Shown piece after piece: positions 9,393 to 17,779 of a DNA stretch of 64,000 nucleotides. The position numbers and the translations under genes were made by a program. The notes under the pieces were generated by a model. It saw only the letters and a program-made list of their open reading frames with translations. It was not told where the DNA came from and ran no database searches. Every line of letters starts with the position of its first letter. The stretch's first letter is position 1. The stretch comes from Streptomyces sp. AW19M42 (GTDB taxonomy: Bacteria > Actinomycetota > Actinomycetes > Streptomycetales > Streptomycetaceae), in NCBI GenBank assembly GCA_000470535.1, contig CBRG010000167.1:1-64000 (forward strand). The letters are read 5' to 3'.

Positions 9393-10943
9393 ATGGCATC
9401 ACGGCGGGACGAACTCAACGCCTACACCTTCGCGAAGAAGCGGCTGGTCGCCGCCTTTCTGCAGCCGTCCGCAGCCGGTACGGACGAGGCGGCGCCGCGC
9501 CCGCTGCGCGCCCTGGTGCCGGGAGTGGTGGTGGGCGCCCTGCTGCTGGCGGGCTTCGGGGCCTGGGGGATCTTCAAGCCCAAGGTGCCCGAGGGCTGGG
9601 ACAAGCCCGGCGCCCACGTCATCGTCGGCAGCGAATCGACGACCCGCTACGTCGTCCTGGAGACCAAGGGCGTCAAGCGCCTGCACCCGGTGCTGAACTT
9701 CGCCTCCGCGAAACTCCTCCTGGACCCGAACGACTCCCCGGTGCTCCAGGTGAAGGAGTCCGAGCTGGACAGCGGGAAGCTGCAGCGCGGCCCGATGCTC
9801 GGCATCCCGTACGCCCCCGACCGGCTGCCCAGCGCGGACGACGCCGGCCGGAACAAGCTCTGGGTGGTCTGCGAACAGCCCGGTGCCGGGTCCGGCGGGG
9901 CCGTGCAGAAGGCGGTCTTCCTGCTCGCGGACCGGGACGCGGACAAGGTCGGCGGCAAGAAGCAGCTCCACGACGGGCAGGCCCTCTACGTCGAGGCTGA
10001 CGGCGGCAACGGCACCAGGTACCTGGTGGACGCGGACGGCACGCAGCACGCCATCGGGACCAGCGGCGGCGACAAGCCCTCCGCCCGCGACGAGGTACTG
10101 CGCCGCTCCCTGTTCAGCGAGGGCGCACGGCCCCAGAAGGTCACCAAGGACTGGCTCGGCACCCTGCACGCGGGCAAGCCCATCGACTTCCCGAAGCTGC
10201 CGGGCAAGGTCGGTACCCCGGCCGGCGTCAACGGCCTGGACGACCGCCTGAACAAGGTGGGCACGGTGCTCAAGGCCGTGGCCGGTACCGGCATGCAGCA
10301 GTACGTCGTCCTGCCGGGAAGGGTCGCGCCCGTGTCCGACCTGGTGGCCAGGCTGCTCCTGACGAGTCCGGAGGCGGCGGTGCTGAGCCAGAAGGCGCAG
10401 GCCACCGAGGTCGGACCGCAGTCCTTCACCTCCTCCCCGGACGAGTTCTACGCGAAGTACGGCTGGCCGAGAAACGTACCGACGCAGGCCAACGACACCG
10501 CGTCCCCGACCGGAACCGTCTGCAACGTGCTGCACGGCGTCACCGGGACGGGTGTCCCGAAACTGACCACCTGGGCCGGTTCCGGATACCCCGTCCGCTT
10601 CCTCGACGGTGCCACCAGCGCGTACGTGACACCGGGCAGCGGTGTGCTGTACCGGCAGTTCAACGGAGCGTCCCCCACCACCGGCTCACTCTTCCTGGTG
10701 ACGGACACCGGACTGCGCTACGCCGTACAGACGAACAACGACAGCAGCGCGGACCCCTCGAAGATCGGGGCCACCGAGAAGCCCACGACCCCGGAGGAGC
10801 AGGCCGCAGAGGTCAACCAGGCCCAGACCAGGCTCGGCTACAAGGACGTCAAGCCGCTGCCGGTGCCGGACAACTGGTCCAGCCTGCTGCCCAAGGGGCC
10901 CCGGCTCGACACCAACAGCGCCAAACAGCCGCAGAGCTCCTGA
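9393..10943 (+). CDS. eccB: Type VII secretion protein EccB
   Basis: The 516-residue product starts MASRRDELNAYTFAKKRL, the typical EccB N terminus, then has one membrane helix (about residues 40-62) and a large extracytoplasmic domain with the repeated beta pattern of the family. EccB is the part of the ESX core complex that reaches furthest outward. The ATG at 9393 has GGGGAG upstream. It is followed after 20 bases by the mycosin gene, so the two form an operon. The C-terminal 25 residues are Pro/Ser-rich and appear disordered. Confidence 0.95.
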   Translation: MASRRDELNAYTFAKKRLVAAFLQPSAAGTDEAAPRPLRALVPGVVVGALLLAGFGAWGIFKPKVPEGWDKPGAHVIVGSESTTRYVVLETKGVKRLHPVLNFASAKLLLDPNDSPVLQVKESELDSGKLQRGPMLGIPYAPDRLPSADDAGRNKLWVVCEQPGAGSGGAVQKAVFLLADRDADKVGGKKQLHDGQALYVEADGGNGTRYLVDADGTQHAIGTSGGDKPSARDEVLRRSLFSEGARPQKVTKDWLGTLHAGKPIDFPKLPGKVGTPAGVNGLDDRLNKVGTVLKAVAGTGMQQYVVLPGRVAPVSDLVARLLLTSPEAAVLSQKAQATEVGPQSFTSSPDEFYAKYGWPRNVPTQANDTASPTGTVCNVLHGVTGTGVPKLTTWAGSGYPVRFLDGATSAYVTPGSGVLYRQFNGASPTTGSLFLVTDTGLRYAVQTNNDSSADPSKIGATEKPTTPEEQAAEVNQAQTRLGYKDVKPLPVPDNWSSLLPKGPRLDTNSAKQPQSS

Positions 10944-10966
10944 GGGCGGAGAGGAGGAAGCGCGTG

Positions 10967-12277
10967 ATGAACACTCACAACACTCGCAACACTCGCAACG
11001 GATTCCGTTCTTCGGCCGTCGTGCTGCTCCTGACGATCGCGTCGGGCGCCGCCCTGCCGGGGCTCGCGGCCGCGGACGATGCCGCCCCGCAATCGGGCTC
11101 CGAGGCCAGCGGTGAGTGCACCTTTCCCATGAAGAAGCAGATCCAGGGCCGCCCCTGGGCGCTCCAGCGGCTGGTCTTCGACCAGCTCTGGCAGGACACC
11201 AAGGGCAAGGGCGTCCGGGTCGCGGTGATCGACACCGGTGTCGACGACACGAACCCGCAGCTGAAGTCCGCCGTCGACCGGGCGGCCGGGACCGATCTGC
11301 TGCCGGTGCCGAAGGACGGTTCCCAGGACCCGGACGCGGGCGGCGCGAAGGGCAAGAACAAGAACAAGGGCAAGCCGAGCGGTGGTGACGGCACCGTCGA
11401 CCCCGTCGGCCACGGCACCAAGGTCGCCGGCATCATCGCGGCCCGCCCGCGCTCGGGCACGGGGTTCGTCGGTCTCGCTCCGGAAGCGACGATCATCCCC
11501 ATCCGGCAGAACGACGACAAGAGCACCGGCACCGCCACGACGATGGCCGCGGCCATCCGCCACGCCATCGCGCAGCACGCCCGGGTCATCAACATCTCCC
11601 AGGACACCGCCGAGCCCCTGCGAGCCGACTCCGACCTGGCACTCGCGGTGACCGAGGCGCTGAACAAGGACATCGTGGTGGTCGCGTCCGCCGGGAACGA
11701 CGGACTCGCTGGCACGGTCAAGGTGACGTACCCGGCGGCCTACAAGGGCGTCCTCGCGGTGGCCGCCTCCGACCGCAACGACGAGCGGGCGCCGTTCTCC
11801 CAGATCGGTTCCTTCGTGGGGGTCGCGGCGCCGGGCGTCGACATGGTGTCCACCGTCCCCAAGGGCGGCCAGTGCGTCGACAACGGCACCAGCTTCTCCG
11901 CCCCCTACGTCGCCGGAGTCGCCGCGCTCCTGCGGGCGAAGCACCCGGGCTGGAAGCAGTCCCAGGTGGTGGCCCAGATCGAGCAGACCGCAGAACGCGC
12001 GGTCAACGGCCGGGATGAATTCGTCGGGTGGGGAGTGGTCGACCCGGTGCGCGCCCTCAACGACGACGAACATCCGGTGAACGCACCCACCCCTGACCGT
12101 GCGGTCTCGAATGGTCCCGCCGGACCGGAACCAATCGCGCTCCAGATGGGTGAAACAAGGAAGGAGCGGATCGCCCGGATCTCGACCTACGTGTTGGCTA
12201 CCACAGGCCTTCTCGTGGCAGTGATCGCGGGTGCCGCGATCGTGTTGCGGGACCGTCGCAGCCGTGTAATTAGGTGA
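10967..12277 (+). CDS. mycP: Mycosin (type VII secretion-associated subtilisin-like protease)
   Basis: A 436-residue S8-family protease with a signal peptide (to about GLAAADD), a catalytic domain and a C-terminal membrane helix followed by RDRRSR. The triad is visible: Asp in AVIDTGVDD (about residue 88), His in GHGTKVAGI (about 148) and Ser in NGTSFSAPY (about 309). Mycosins are tethered outside the membrane, process ESX substrates and stabilise the core complex. A Lys/Gly-rich insert (GKNKNKGKPSGGDG) lies between Asp and His, where mycosins carry a loop. GTG at 10964 directly precedes the ATG; a purine-rich ribosome site (GGAGAGGAGG) serves either. It forms an operon with eccB. Confidence 0.95.
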   Translation: MNTHNTRNTRNGFRSSAVVLLLTIASGAALPGLAAADDAAPQSGSEASGECTFPMKKQIQGRPWALQRLVFDQLWQDTKGKGVRVAVIDTGVDDTNPQLKSAVDRAAGTDLLPVPKDGSQDPDAGGAKGKNKNKGKPSGGDGTVDPVGHGTKVAGIIAARPRSGTGFVGLAPEATIIPIRQNDDKSTGTATTMAAAIRHAIAQHARVINISQDTAEPLRADSDLALAVTEALNKDIVVVASAGNDGLAGTVKVTYPAAYKGVLAVAASDRNDERAPFSQIGSFVGVAAPGVDMVSTVPKGGQCVDNGTSFSAPYVAGVAALLRAKHPGWKQSQVVAQIEQTAERAVNGRDEFVGWGVVDPVRALNDDEHPVNAPTPDRAVSNGPAGPEPIALQMGETRKERIARISTYVLATTGLLVAVIAGAAIVLRDRRSRVIR

Positions 12278-12314
12278 ATATCCAACAACGCAGGGCAAGA
12301 CTAAGGCTGTTGGA

Positions 12315-12344
12315 TTGAGTGGCGGCCGCAGCTAAACTGATAAT
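12315..12344 (+). promoter_or_regulatory. Candidate promoter of the WXG100 operon
   Basis: TTGAGT (12315-12320), an 18-base spacer and GATAAT (12339-12344) match a housekeeping promoter. The region is the most AT-rich part of the 146-base gap between mycP and the first WXG100 gene, leaving a leader of about 75 bases. A second TTGACA at 12344 lacks a matching -10 box. Confidence 0.4.
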
Positions 12345-12423
12345 TGACAACTTTGGTCCGATGTACGCGCGGTAGCGAGAGACAAGCAGCCCGCGACATC
12401 CGATTCATGGGGGAAGGTGCTCT

Positions 12424-12774
12424 ATGTCAGACAAGCTCAAGCACTCAGCTGATCAGATCGACAGTCTCATCCGCGAGCTCGGCCACATGCACGACACGCT
12501 CCAGGGCAGGATCACGCACCTCAACGGGGTCATCGACGCCGTGGAAGGTCACTGGAAGGGTGTCGCGGCCAACGCGTACAACGGCCTCCAGACGCAGGTA
12601 AACCTCGATGTGCGCGACCTGAAGGATCTCCTCGACTTCACCCAGGAAGCCGTCCGGATGAGCAAGGACGGATTCGACGCGGAGGAAGTCGAGCAGCTCA
12701 ACAAGTTCAAGGGCGTCGACGGCGTCGGCAACACGGGCAGCAACGGAGTCCTGGACCGGTTCCAGGTCTCCTAG
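12424..12774 (+). CDS. WXG100 family protein (EsxA-like)
   Basis: A 116-residue helical hairpin protein with the WXG turn in EGHWKGVAANAY near residue 40. WXG100 proteins are exported as helical dimers by the ESX machine, so this is a likely substrate and the probable partner of the product at 12828-13109. It is slightly longer than the usual 100 residues, with a Gly/Asn-rich tail (KGVDGVGNTGSNG). It lacks a clear YxxxD/E export signal, which its neighbour has; in such pairs only one partner needs it. The ATG at 12424 follows GGGGGAAGG. Confidence 0.92.
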   Translation: MSDKLKHSADQIDSLIRELGHMHDTLQGRITHLNGVIDAVEGHWKGVAANAYNGLQTQVNLDVRDLKDLLDFTQEAVRMSKDGFDAEEVEQLNKFKGVDGVGNTGSNGVLDRFQVS

Positions 12775-12827
12775 CAACCCGCCCTCGCAGTCCGTCCTCA
12801 CTTCGCCTCGCATCAGGAGACCGTTCC

Positions 12828-13109
12828 ATGGAGATTACGTACTCAGGGGTCGTAGAAGCCTCGAACCAGGTCAAGTCGACCGCCAACACCATCAAGGGTC
12901 AGCTCGACGACCTCAACGGCAAGGTCAAGGCCGTCGTCGCCACCTGGGACGGCGAGACGCAGCGCGCGTTCTACGACCGCCACAGGGGCTGGGACGTCAA
13001 GGTCAACCACATGCACGAGACGCTGCTGACGATCTCGACGAGGCTCATGGAAGCCACCGAGGGCTACCGGGCGAACGACCTCGCCCAGTCCCGGCGCTTC
13101 CAGGGCTGA
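12828..13109 (+). CDS. WXG100 family protein with YxxxD signal (EsxB-like)
   Basis: A 93-residue protein with the hairpin motif in ATWDGETQRAFY (W-D-G, near residue 39) and, on the second helix, YRAND, which fits the YxxxD/E type VII export signal. This is the textbook layout of the signal-bearing partner in an Esx heterodimer. It is 53 bases after the first WXG100 gene and shares its transcript. The ATG at 12828 has an AGGAG ribosome site. Confidence 0.93.
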   Translation: MEITYSGVVEASNQVKSTANTIKGQLDDLNGKVKAVVATWDGETQRAFYDRHRGWDVKVNHMHETLLTISTRLMEATEGYRANDLAQSRRFQG

Positions 13110-13220
13110 CCCAAGCTCAGATGAATCACGACGGAACCGGCACGATGTGGATGTGGGATGCGGCCGACGCATCCCACATCCACGCCTGCGGTTCCGCGGC
13201 ACTTTAGGGGAGGTGCTTCC

Positions 13221-13685
13221 ATGAGACCTGAACTTCCGGGGGACGGGTCACCCGCGTCCGATCTGGCGACGCCCAGCGAGTCTCTTCAGAGCTTCAAGAG
13301 CCGCGTGGACAAGCTGCTCACGAAGCTCGACGGCTCACCGGCCGCGCACAGCCGCATCACCGAACAGAAGGTCACCCCCGCCTCGTACGGAACCGGTTTC
13401 CCGGAGGCCATGGGGCTGTCCAGCGCCTACGACATGGTGCACGCGCGCCTGGAGCTGCTGTCCAAGACGCTCGGTGATCAGCTGGAGGCGATGGGCATCA
13501 CGGTCGACCTGGCCGATCGCGGCTACAAGAACGTCGACCAGGAATACTCCGAGCGTCTGCACGCCATCCAGCAGCGCACCGAGATCTATTACAAGAAGCC
13601 GGACACCGGCAAGGGTCCCGGAGCGCACGGAGGCGACAAGAGCAGCACCGGAGACGGTTCCTCCAGCGGTACAGACGGCTTGTAA
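13221..13685 (+). CDS. Small helical type VII-associated protein with YxxxD motif
   Basis: The 154-residue product starts at the ATG at 13221 (ribosome site GGGGAGG); the in-frame extension to 13158 has none. It is largely helical through about residue 125, then a Gly/Ser/Thr/Lys tail. It has no WXG motif, but the second long helix holds YKNVD, matching the YxxxD/E export pattern. Its place inside the WXG100 operon and this motif suggest a secreted substrate or a chaperone of the next gene product. I recognise no named domain. Confidence 0.75.
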   Translation: MRPELPGDGSPASDLATPSESLQSFKSRVDKLLTKLDGSPAAHSRITEQKVTPASYGTGFPEAMGLSSAYDMVHARLELLSKTLGDQLEAMGITVDLADRGYKNVDQEYSERLHAIQQRTEIYYKKPDTGKGPGAHGGDKSSTGDGSSSGTDGL

Positions 13686-13717
13686 CACGTAGAAGCGAAC
13701 GGGGGACAGGGATAACC

Positions 13718-15304
13718 ATGGGCGAGAAGCTGCCACCACTCAACGCCTGCTACAACACCAGCAACTTCGAGCACGCGTCGTACCAGGACATGCTCAACAT
13801 GGTCAGTGGCGTCAACGCCACGGCGATCATGGCTCGCGGCACGGCTCTCGTCGACGCGCAGACCGAGATCGAGAAGATCGGTACCGAGCTCAAGGAGCAC
13901 GTCGGCCGCACCACCGGCTGGAAGGGCGCGGGCGGTGATGCCTTCCGCGAGTGGGGCGACGAATTCGCCAAGGAGACCCTGAAGCTGGCCGACTACGCCG
14001 GCACCGCGGGCACCTCGCTGCAGACGGCCGGCCAGGCCCTCAGCGAGGTGGCCAAGGTGATCCAGGGCCACCCTGACGCCGTGTCCATGTGCTACGCGGA
14101 CGAAGCGAAGGAAAAGGCCCGGATCAAGGCCGTCGAGACGGCGCGGAACGAAGCCATTCCGCAGATGAACAAGCTCGCCTCGTACTACCTGATGGCCCAG
14201 CAGTCGATCTCCTCCCAGGAGGAGCCGAACTTCAAGCCGCTGCCGGACGCAGCGGTGCCGAAGGGTTCGTACGAGGGTGGAAAGAAGGGTTACGGCTCGC
14301 CGGGAAGTTATTCCGGCAGTACGGACTCGGTAACAGGTTCGCAGACGAGCAACGCGTCGAGGGCCGACCACCATTACTCCACCGTGGGCCCCGATGGCGT
14401 CAGCCCGTCCTCCCCGGACGGCTCCTCTGTCGTCCACACGCCGCAGCATGTCAGCGCGGTGCCCGGGGCCCCGGACGACACGGGCACGAACATCGACACG
14501 GTGACGATGCCGCAGACCCCCACGCCCACCACGGTCCCGCCCACCGGCGGTCCCCTGCCGCAGGGCCCGGGTGGCGGCGGGCACCAGGCGACTCTTCCGC
14601 CCGTGATCTCCCCGCGTACGGGACCGTTCGGTCCCGGGCGTACTTTGCCCACGGGGCCGGGGGGCAAGAGTGACGTCGGACGCGTCCGGCCTCCGACGAT
14701 CACCCCCGACAGGAGCACCGTGTCGCCGACGGGCACCCCCGGCAGGGGTGGCGTCGAAGGTGTCCGGCCTCCCATGGGCACGCCGGGCAGGGGTGGCGTC
14801 GAAGGCGTCCGGCCCCCCATGAACACCCGGACAGACACCGGCATTCACGGCGGTACGCCGGCTCAGGGCGGCCGGGGCGGGGTCGGCCCGGCCCGGGGCA
14901 CCGCGCGCGGGACGGTCATCGGTGGCGAAAAGCCGTCGACCGGCCGCGGAATGATGCAGGGCCACGCGGGTGGCGCGCCCGGGATCGCCGGGGGCCGGGC
15001 CGGGGCCACCCGCCCCGGTGGCAACGCGCAGCGCCTGGTCAACGAGCCGGGCGGCACCGTGCGGGCACCTCGCGGAACGCAGTCGGGGGCCGGCGGGGAA
15101 TTCACCCCGGGCGGCACAGGCCTCGTCCGTGAATCGCCGCGATCAGGCGGAGCGATGGGCTCGATGGGTGGTGCGATGGGCGGGTCCCAGGGCGCACGGC
15201 GACGTCCGAAGCGACGTGACGGCGAGAGCCCGGATTATCTTGCCGAGGACGAAGAGACCTGGGGCACGGGCGACGACGGCGTGGTTCCCCCCGTGATCGA
15301 CTAG
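13718..15304 (+). CDS. WXG-domain protein with long Pro/Gly-rich tail (PPE-like layout)
   Basis: A 528-residue protein. The first 180 residues are helical and hold a WXG-type turn (TTGWKGAGGDAFREWG, about residues 65-80) followed by a long helix, as in large WXG or PPE proteins. From about residue 190 it becomes Gly/Pro/Thr/Arg-rich low-complexity sequence with two perfect-period repeats of 15 residues (about 339-368), ending in an acidic tail. Mycobacterial PPE proteins have the same plan of structured export domain plus variable tail, so this is a likely large ESX substrate acting outside the cell. The ATG at 13718 follows an AGGGATA box. Confidence 0.8.
   Translation: MGEKLPPLNACYNTSNFEHASYQDMLNMVSGVNATAIMARGTALVDAQTEIEKIGTELKEHVGRTTGWKGAGGDAFREWGDEFAKETLKLADYAGTAGTSLQTAGQALSEVAKVIQGHPDAVSMCYADEAKEKARIKAVETARNEAIPQMNKLASYYLMAQQSISSQEEPNFKPLPDAAVPKGSYEGGKKGYGSPGSYSGSTDSVTGSQTSNASRADHHYSTVGPDGVSPSSPDGSSVVHTPQHVSAVPGAPDDTGTNIDTVTMPQTPTPTTVPPTGGPLPQGPGGGGHQATLPPVISPRTGPFGPGRTLPTGPGGKSDVGRVRPPTITPDRSTVSPTGTPGRGGVEGVRPPMGTPGRGGVEGVRPPMNTRTDTGIHGGTPAQGGRGGVGPARGTARGTVIGGEKPSTGRGMMQGHAGGAPGIAGGRAGATRPGGNAQRLVNEPGGTVRAPRGTQSGAGGEFTPGGTGLVRESPRSGGAMGSMGGAMGGSQGARRRPKRRDGESPDYLAEDEETWGTGDDGVVPPVID
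14732..14821 (+). repeat. Two tandem 45-bp repeats in the WXG-protein tail
   Basis: Two adjacent 45-bp units (14732-14776 and 14777-14821) encode the same 15 residues, GTPGRGGVEGVRPPM. They differ only at a few synonymous bases, so the protein repeat is being kept. Confidence 0.85.
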
Positions 15305-15357
15305 AGCCGGTTCCGAAGCAGCGACGCCGGACGGCGGACAGAGAACGAGTGGGTGGC

Positions 15358-16617
15358 ATGAGGTCAACGGTCAGGCATCACCGCAGGCGAGCGTCGGCGG
15401 TGGTGTCCGCGCTGGGTTCCCTGTTCCTCCTCGGTGGCGCCATCGCCCCGGCCGCGTCCGCGGACACCATGCGCGACCGCGAGTGGTACCTGGACCGGAT
15501 GCAGGCCGCAGAGATGTGGAAGGTCAGCACCGGTAAAGGGATCACTGTCGCCGTTCTCGATACCGGTGTGATTCCTTCTGTTTCCGAACTGACAGGAGGA
15601 AAGGTCCTCCCAGGGAAGAACTTCGTCGATCCGAAACTGGGTGCGCACATCGACGTGGAAGGGCACGGCACCGCCATGGCGATGCTCATCGCTGGGAACG
15701 GTGTGAATGGTCAGGGCGTGAAGGGCCTCGCGCCGGATGCGCGCATCCTCCCCCTGACCGTTTTCGGATCCACCAAGGAATCGGTCACTAATAGCGTTCC
15801 GGCTGTCATCGCCGCCATCCGATATGCCGCCGACAGCGAAGCCAGAATCATCAACATGTCGTTGGGCTTCGAGGACTTCGCCCTCGAGGGGGGCGAGAAG
15901 GGCCAGATCCAAGAGGCAGTGGATTACGCCGTGGGGCGTGGGAAGCTGCTTCTGGCAGCGACTGGCAACAGGGGCGACAAGGACAACGGCGTCTCCTACC
16001 CGTCGGGAAACCTCGGCGTCGCCGGCATCGGGGCCGTCGACAAGACATCCTCGGTCACGAAGTTCTCGGTGTCAGGGCCTCAGGTGGCGCTCGCTGCCCC
16101 GGGCGAGGAAATCCCGATCCTCTGTGGCGGCGGTGAGGCGGGCTACTGCAGCAGCTGGGGCACCAGCCAGGCAACCGCCATCGCCTCCGCCTCCGCCGCC
16201 CTGATCTGGTCCAAGCACCCGTCCTGGACCGGCAATCAGGTCCTCCGCGTCCTGATGAACACAGCGGGCAAGCCGACCAAGGGCAAGGTCCCCAGCCGCT
16301 ACATCGGCTACGGCACGGTCCGCCCCCGGCTGGCCGTCCTCGGGGACCCCGGTGACCCGGGCCCCGCCGACGTGAACCCGCTGGTGGCCGCCCAGACCCC
16401 GAAGAAGTCCGCGTCGCCCTCGGCGTCTGCGTCGAAGGCCGGCGGTTCCGGCTCCTCGAACGCTTCGAAGCAGCCCGCGTCATCCGCCGCCTCCGAGAAG
16501 TCGGATGACGGCAAGGGTGTAGGCGCGATCGTCTGGATCATCGTCGGAGTCGGTGTGGTGGTCGTTGTCGGCGCGGTGCTCCTGCTGCGCCGTAGAGCCG
16601 CTGGTACCCGGCGCTGA
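15358..16617 (+). CDS. Second mycosin-like S8 protease with C-terminal anchor
   Basis: A 419-residue subtilisin-like protease (three residues longer if the GTG at 15349 is used). It has an Arg/His-rich signal peptide ending near AASADT, then a catalytic domain with Asp in AVLDTGV (about residue 67), His in EGHGTAMAM (about 102) and Ser in WGTSQATAIA (about 268). A Ser/Ala/Lys linker, one membrane helix and RRRAAGTRR close it. This is the mycosin plan, so it should be anchored outside the membrane. The catalytic-Ser block differs from the first mycosin (GTSQAT against GTSFSAP), so it is a diverged paralogue. It opens the second substrate cassette of the locus. Confidence 0.88.
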   Translation: MRSTVRHHRRRASAVVSALGSLFLLGGAIAPAASADTMRDREWYLDRMQAAEMWKVSTGKGITVAVLDTGVIPSVSELTGGKVLPGKNFVDPKLGAHIDVEGHGTAMAMLIAGNGVNGQGVKGLAPDARILPLTVFGSTKESVTNSVPAVIAAIRYAADSEARIINMSLGFEDFALEGGEKGQIQEAVDYAVGRGKLLLAATGNRGDKDNGVSYPSGNLGVAGIGAVDKTSSVTKFSVSGPQVALAAPGEEIPILCGGGEAGYCSSWGTSQATAIASASAALIWSKHPSWTGNQVLRVLMNTAGKPTKGKVPSRYIGYGTVRPRLAVLGDPGDPGPADVNPLVAAQTPKKSASPSASASKAGGSGSSNASKQPASSAASEKSDDGKGVGAIVWIIVGVGVVVVVGAVLLLRRRAAGTRR

Positions 16618-16688
16618 CCGTGCCATCGTGCACCACCCACCCCATCATTCCAACGCACCTGTACGCCCACAGGCCAGGAGGAGGCATT

Positions 16689-17444
16689 GTGAACGACGAA
16701 TTCATAGAAGGCCTGCGGCAGTTCCAGCAGCAAGCCCTCAACCTGCAGAGCATGATGACGGACATGCAGCAGCGGATGCCCCAGGGCGTCGAAGGGACGG
16801 ACGCCCAGGGTGCCGTGACCGTACGGCTGGCGACGGACGGGCTTCCGGAATTCATCAGGGCCGCATCGGACTGGCAGCGCAGGCAGGAACCCGAGGCTAT
16901 CGGTGCCGCCGTCGGTGATGCTTACGGAGTGGCCATGAGTCAGCAGATGACGGCATGGGCCCAGGCTTTCGAGGACTCCGACTGGCAGGGCAAGGCAGAC
17001 CGACTGGACAGCCAGTTCGCTCAACCGGAGGCCTCGGCTGCTCCCGCAGCACAGCCCGACATCCCCGAACGGGACCTGCGCTATGTCGTCTCCCGCCCCC
17101 TCGACGAACTGGCCGAGGATGTCCTTTCGGCCTTCGACGTGGTGGACCGGATGGACGAGACGGCGTCCGAGCCGGCCGAGGTTGAGGGAACGTCCGCCGG
17201 CCGCCATGTGACCCTCGTGGTGACCAAGGGCGCTCTGCGCTCCTGCGAGGTAGATCGGCAATGGGCGGCCGGACAGTCGTACATCGCACTGAACCAGGCT
17301 TTCGAAGAGGCCCTCGGAGATGCCAGGGGCAAGCTGAACAGCGCTGAGGCTGCCGGCGCGGACGCCATTGCGGGCCTGCAGGTGGACAGCTTGCTTGATG
17401 AGGCGCTGGCCATACTCCGAAATCCGCAACGTTTCATTGACTGA
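16689..17444 (+). CDS. Protein with two YbaB/EbfC-like segments
   Basis: From the GTG at 16689, behind a strong AGGAGGAGG box, the product is 251 residues. It begins with a helix like that of YbaB family proteins, then a strand-helix unit (AVTVRLATDGLPEFIRAASDW) and, after a Pro/Ala linker, a second one (VTLVVTKGALRSCEVDRQWA) followed by a long helix. Each unit resembles the YbaB/EbfC fold, the same fold as mycobacterial EspB-neighbour proteins sometimes annotated as DNA-binding. Here, between a mycosin and an EspC-like gene, a role in substrate handling is more likely than DNA binding. The fold call is by eye. Confidence 0.6.
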   Translation: MNDEFIEGLRQFQQQALNLQSMMTDMQQRMPQGVEGTDAQGAVTVRLATDGLPEFIRAASDWQRRQEPEAIGAAVGDAYGVAMSQQMTAWAQAFEDSDWQGKADRLDSQFAQPEASAAPAAQPDIPERDLRYVVSRPLDELAEDVLSAFDVVDRMDETASEPAEVEGTSAGRHVTLVVTKGALRSCEVDRQWAAGQSYIALNQAFEEALGDARGKLNSAEAAGADAIAGLQVDSLLDEALAILRNPQRFID

Positions 17445-17464
17445 GTTTCGAAAGGTAGGTCGAA

Positions 17465-17764
17465 ATGGCAGATCTGAAGCACATCACCGACGCGCTGCGG
17501 ACCGAAGCGGGTATGTGGGACAAACAGAGCGCTTCCATGGGGGAGGTGTCCCGCGCGGCTGACGGAATGAGGCTCACACGCCTTGAGGCCGGACTGTTCC
17601 AACTCGTTGTCACCAACTACAACGACGCCATCGATCACATCTCGGCCCGATGCTCCGAGGGAGAAAGCCGCATGGCGGAGGTCGCAGATGCATTGATCAA
17701 GAACGCGAACGCCTACGACAATCACGAGGCGGAAACCACCAAATCCGTCGAAGACGCCTACTGA
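17465..17764 (+). CDS. EspC-like type VII secretion target
   Basis: A 99-residue helical hairpin protein. It looks like the EspC family (about 100 residues, start near LRTEAGMWD, central turn, long second helix). It has no WXG motif but carries YDNHE near the C terminus, matching the YxxxD/E export signal. Together with the preceding gene (20-base gap) and the next one (15-base gap) it forms an operon, and is probably the exported partner of the 17780-18517 product. Confidence 0.75.
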   Translation: MADLKHITDALRTEAGMWDKQSASMGEVSRAADGMRLTRLEAGLFQLVVTNYNDAIDHISARCSEGESRMAEVADALIKNANAYDNHEAETTKSVEDAY

Positions 17765-17779
17765 TAAGAGGAGTTTGCA

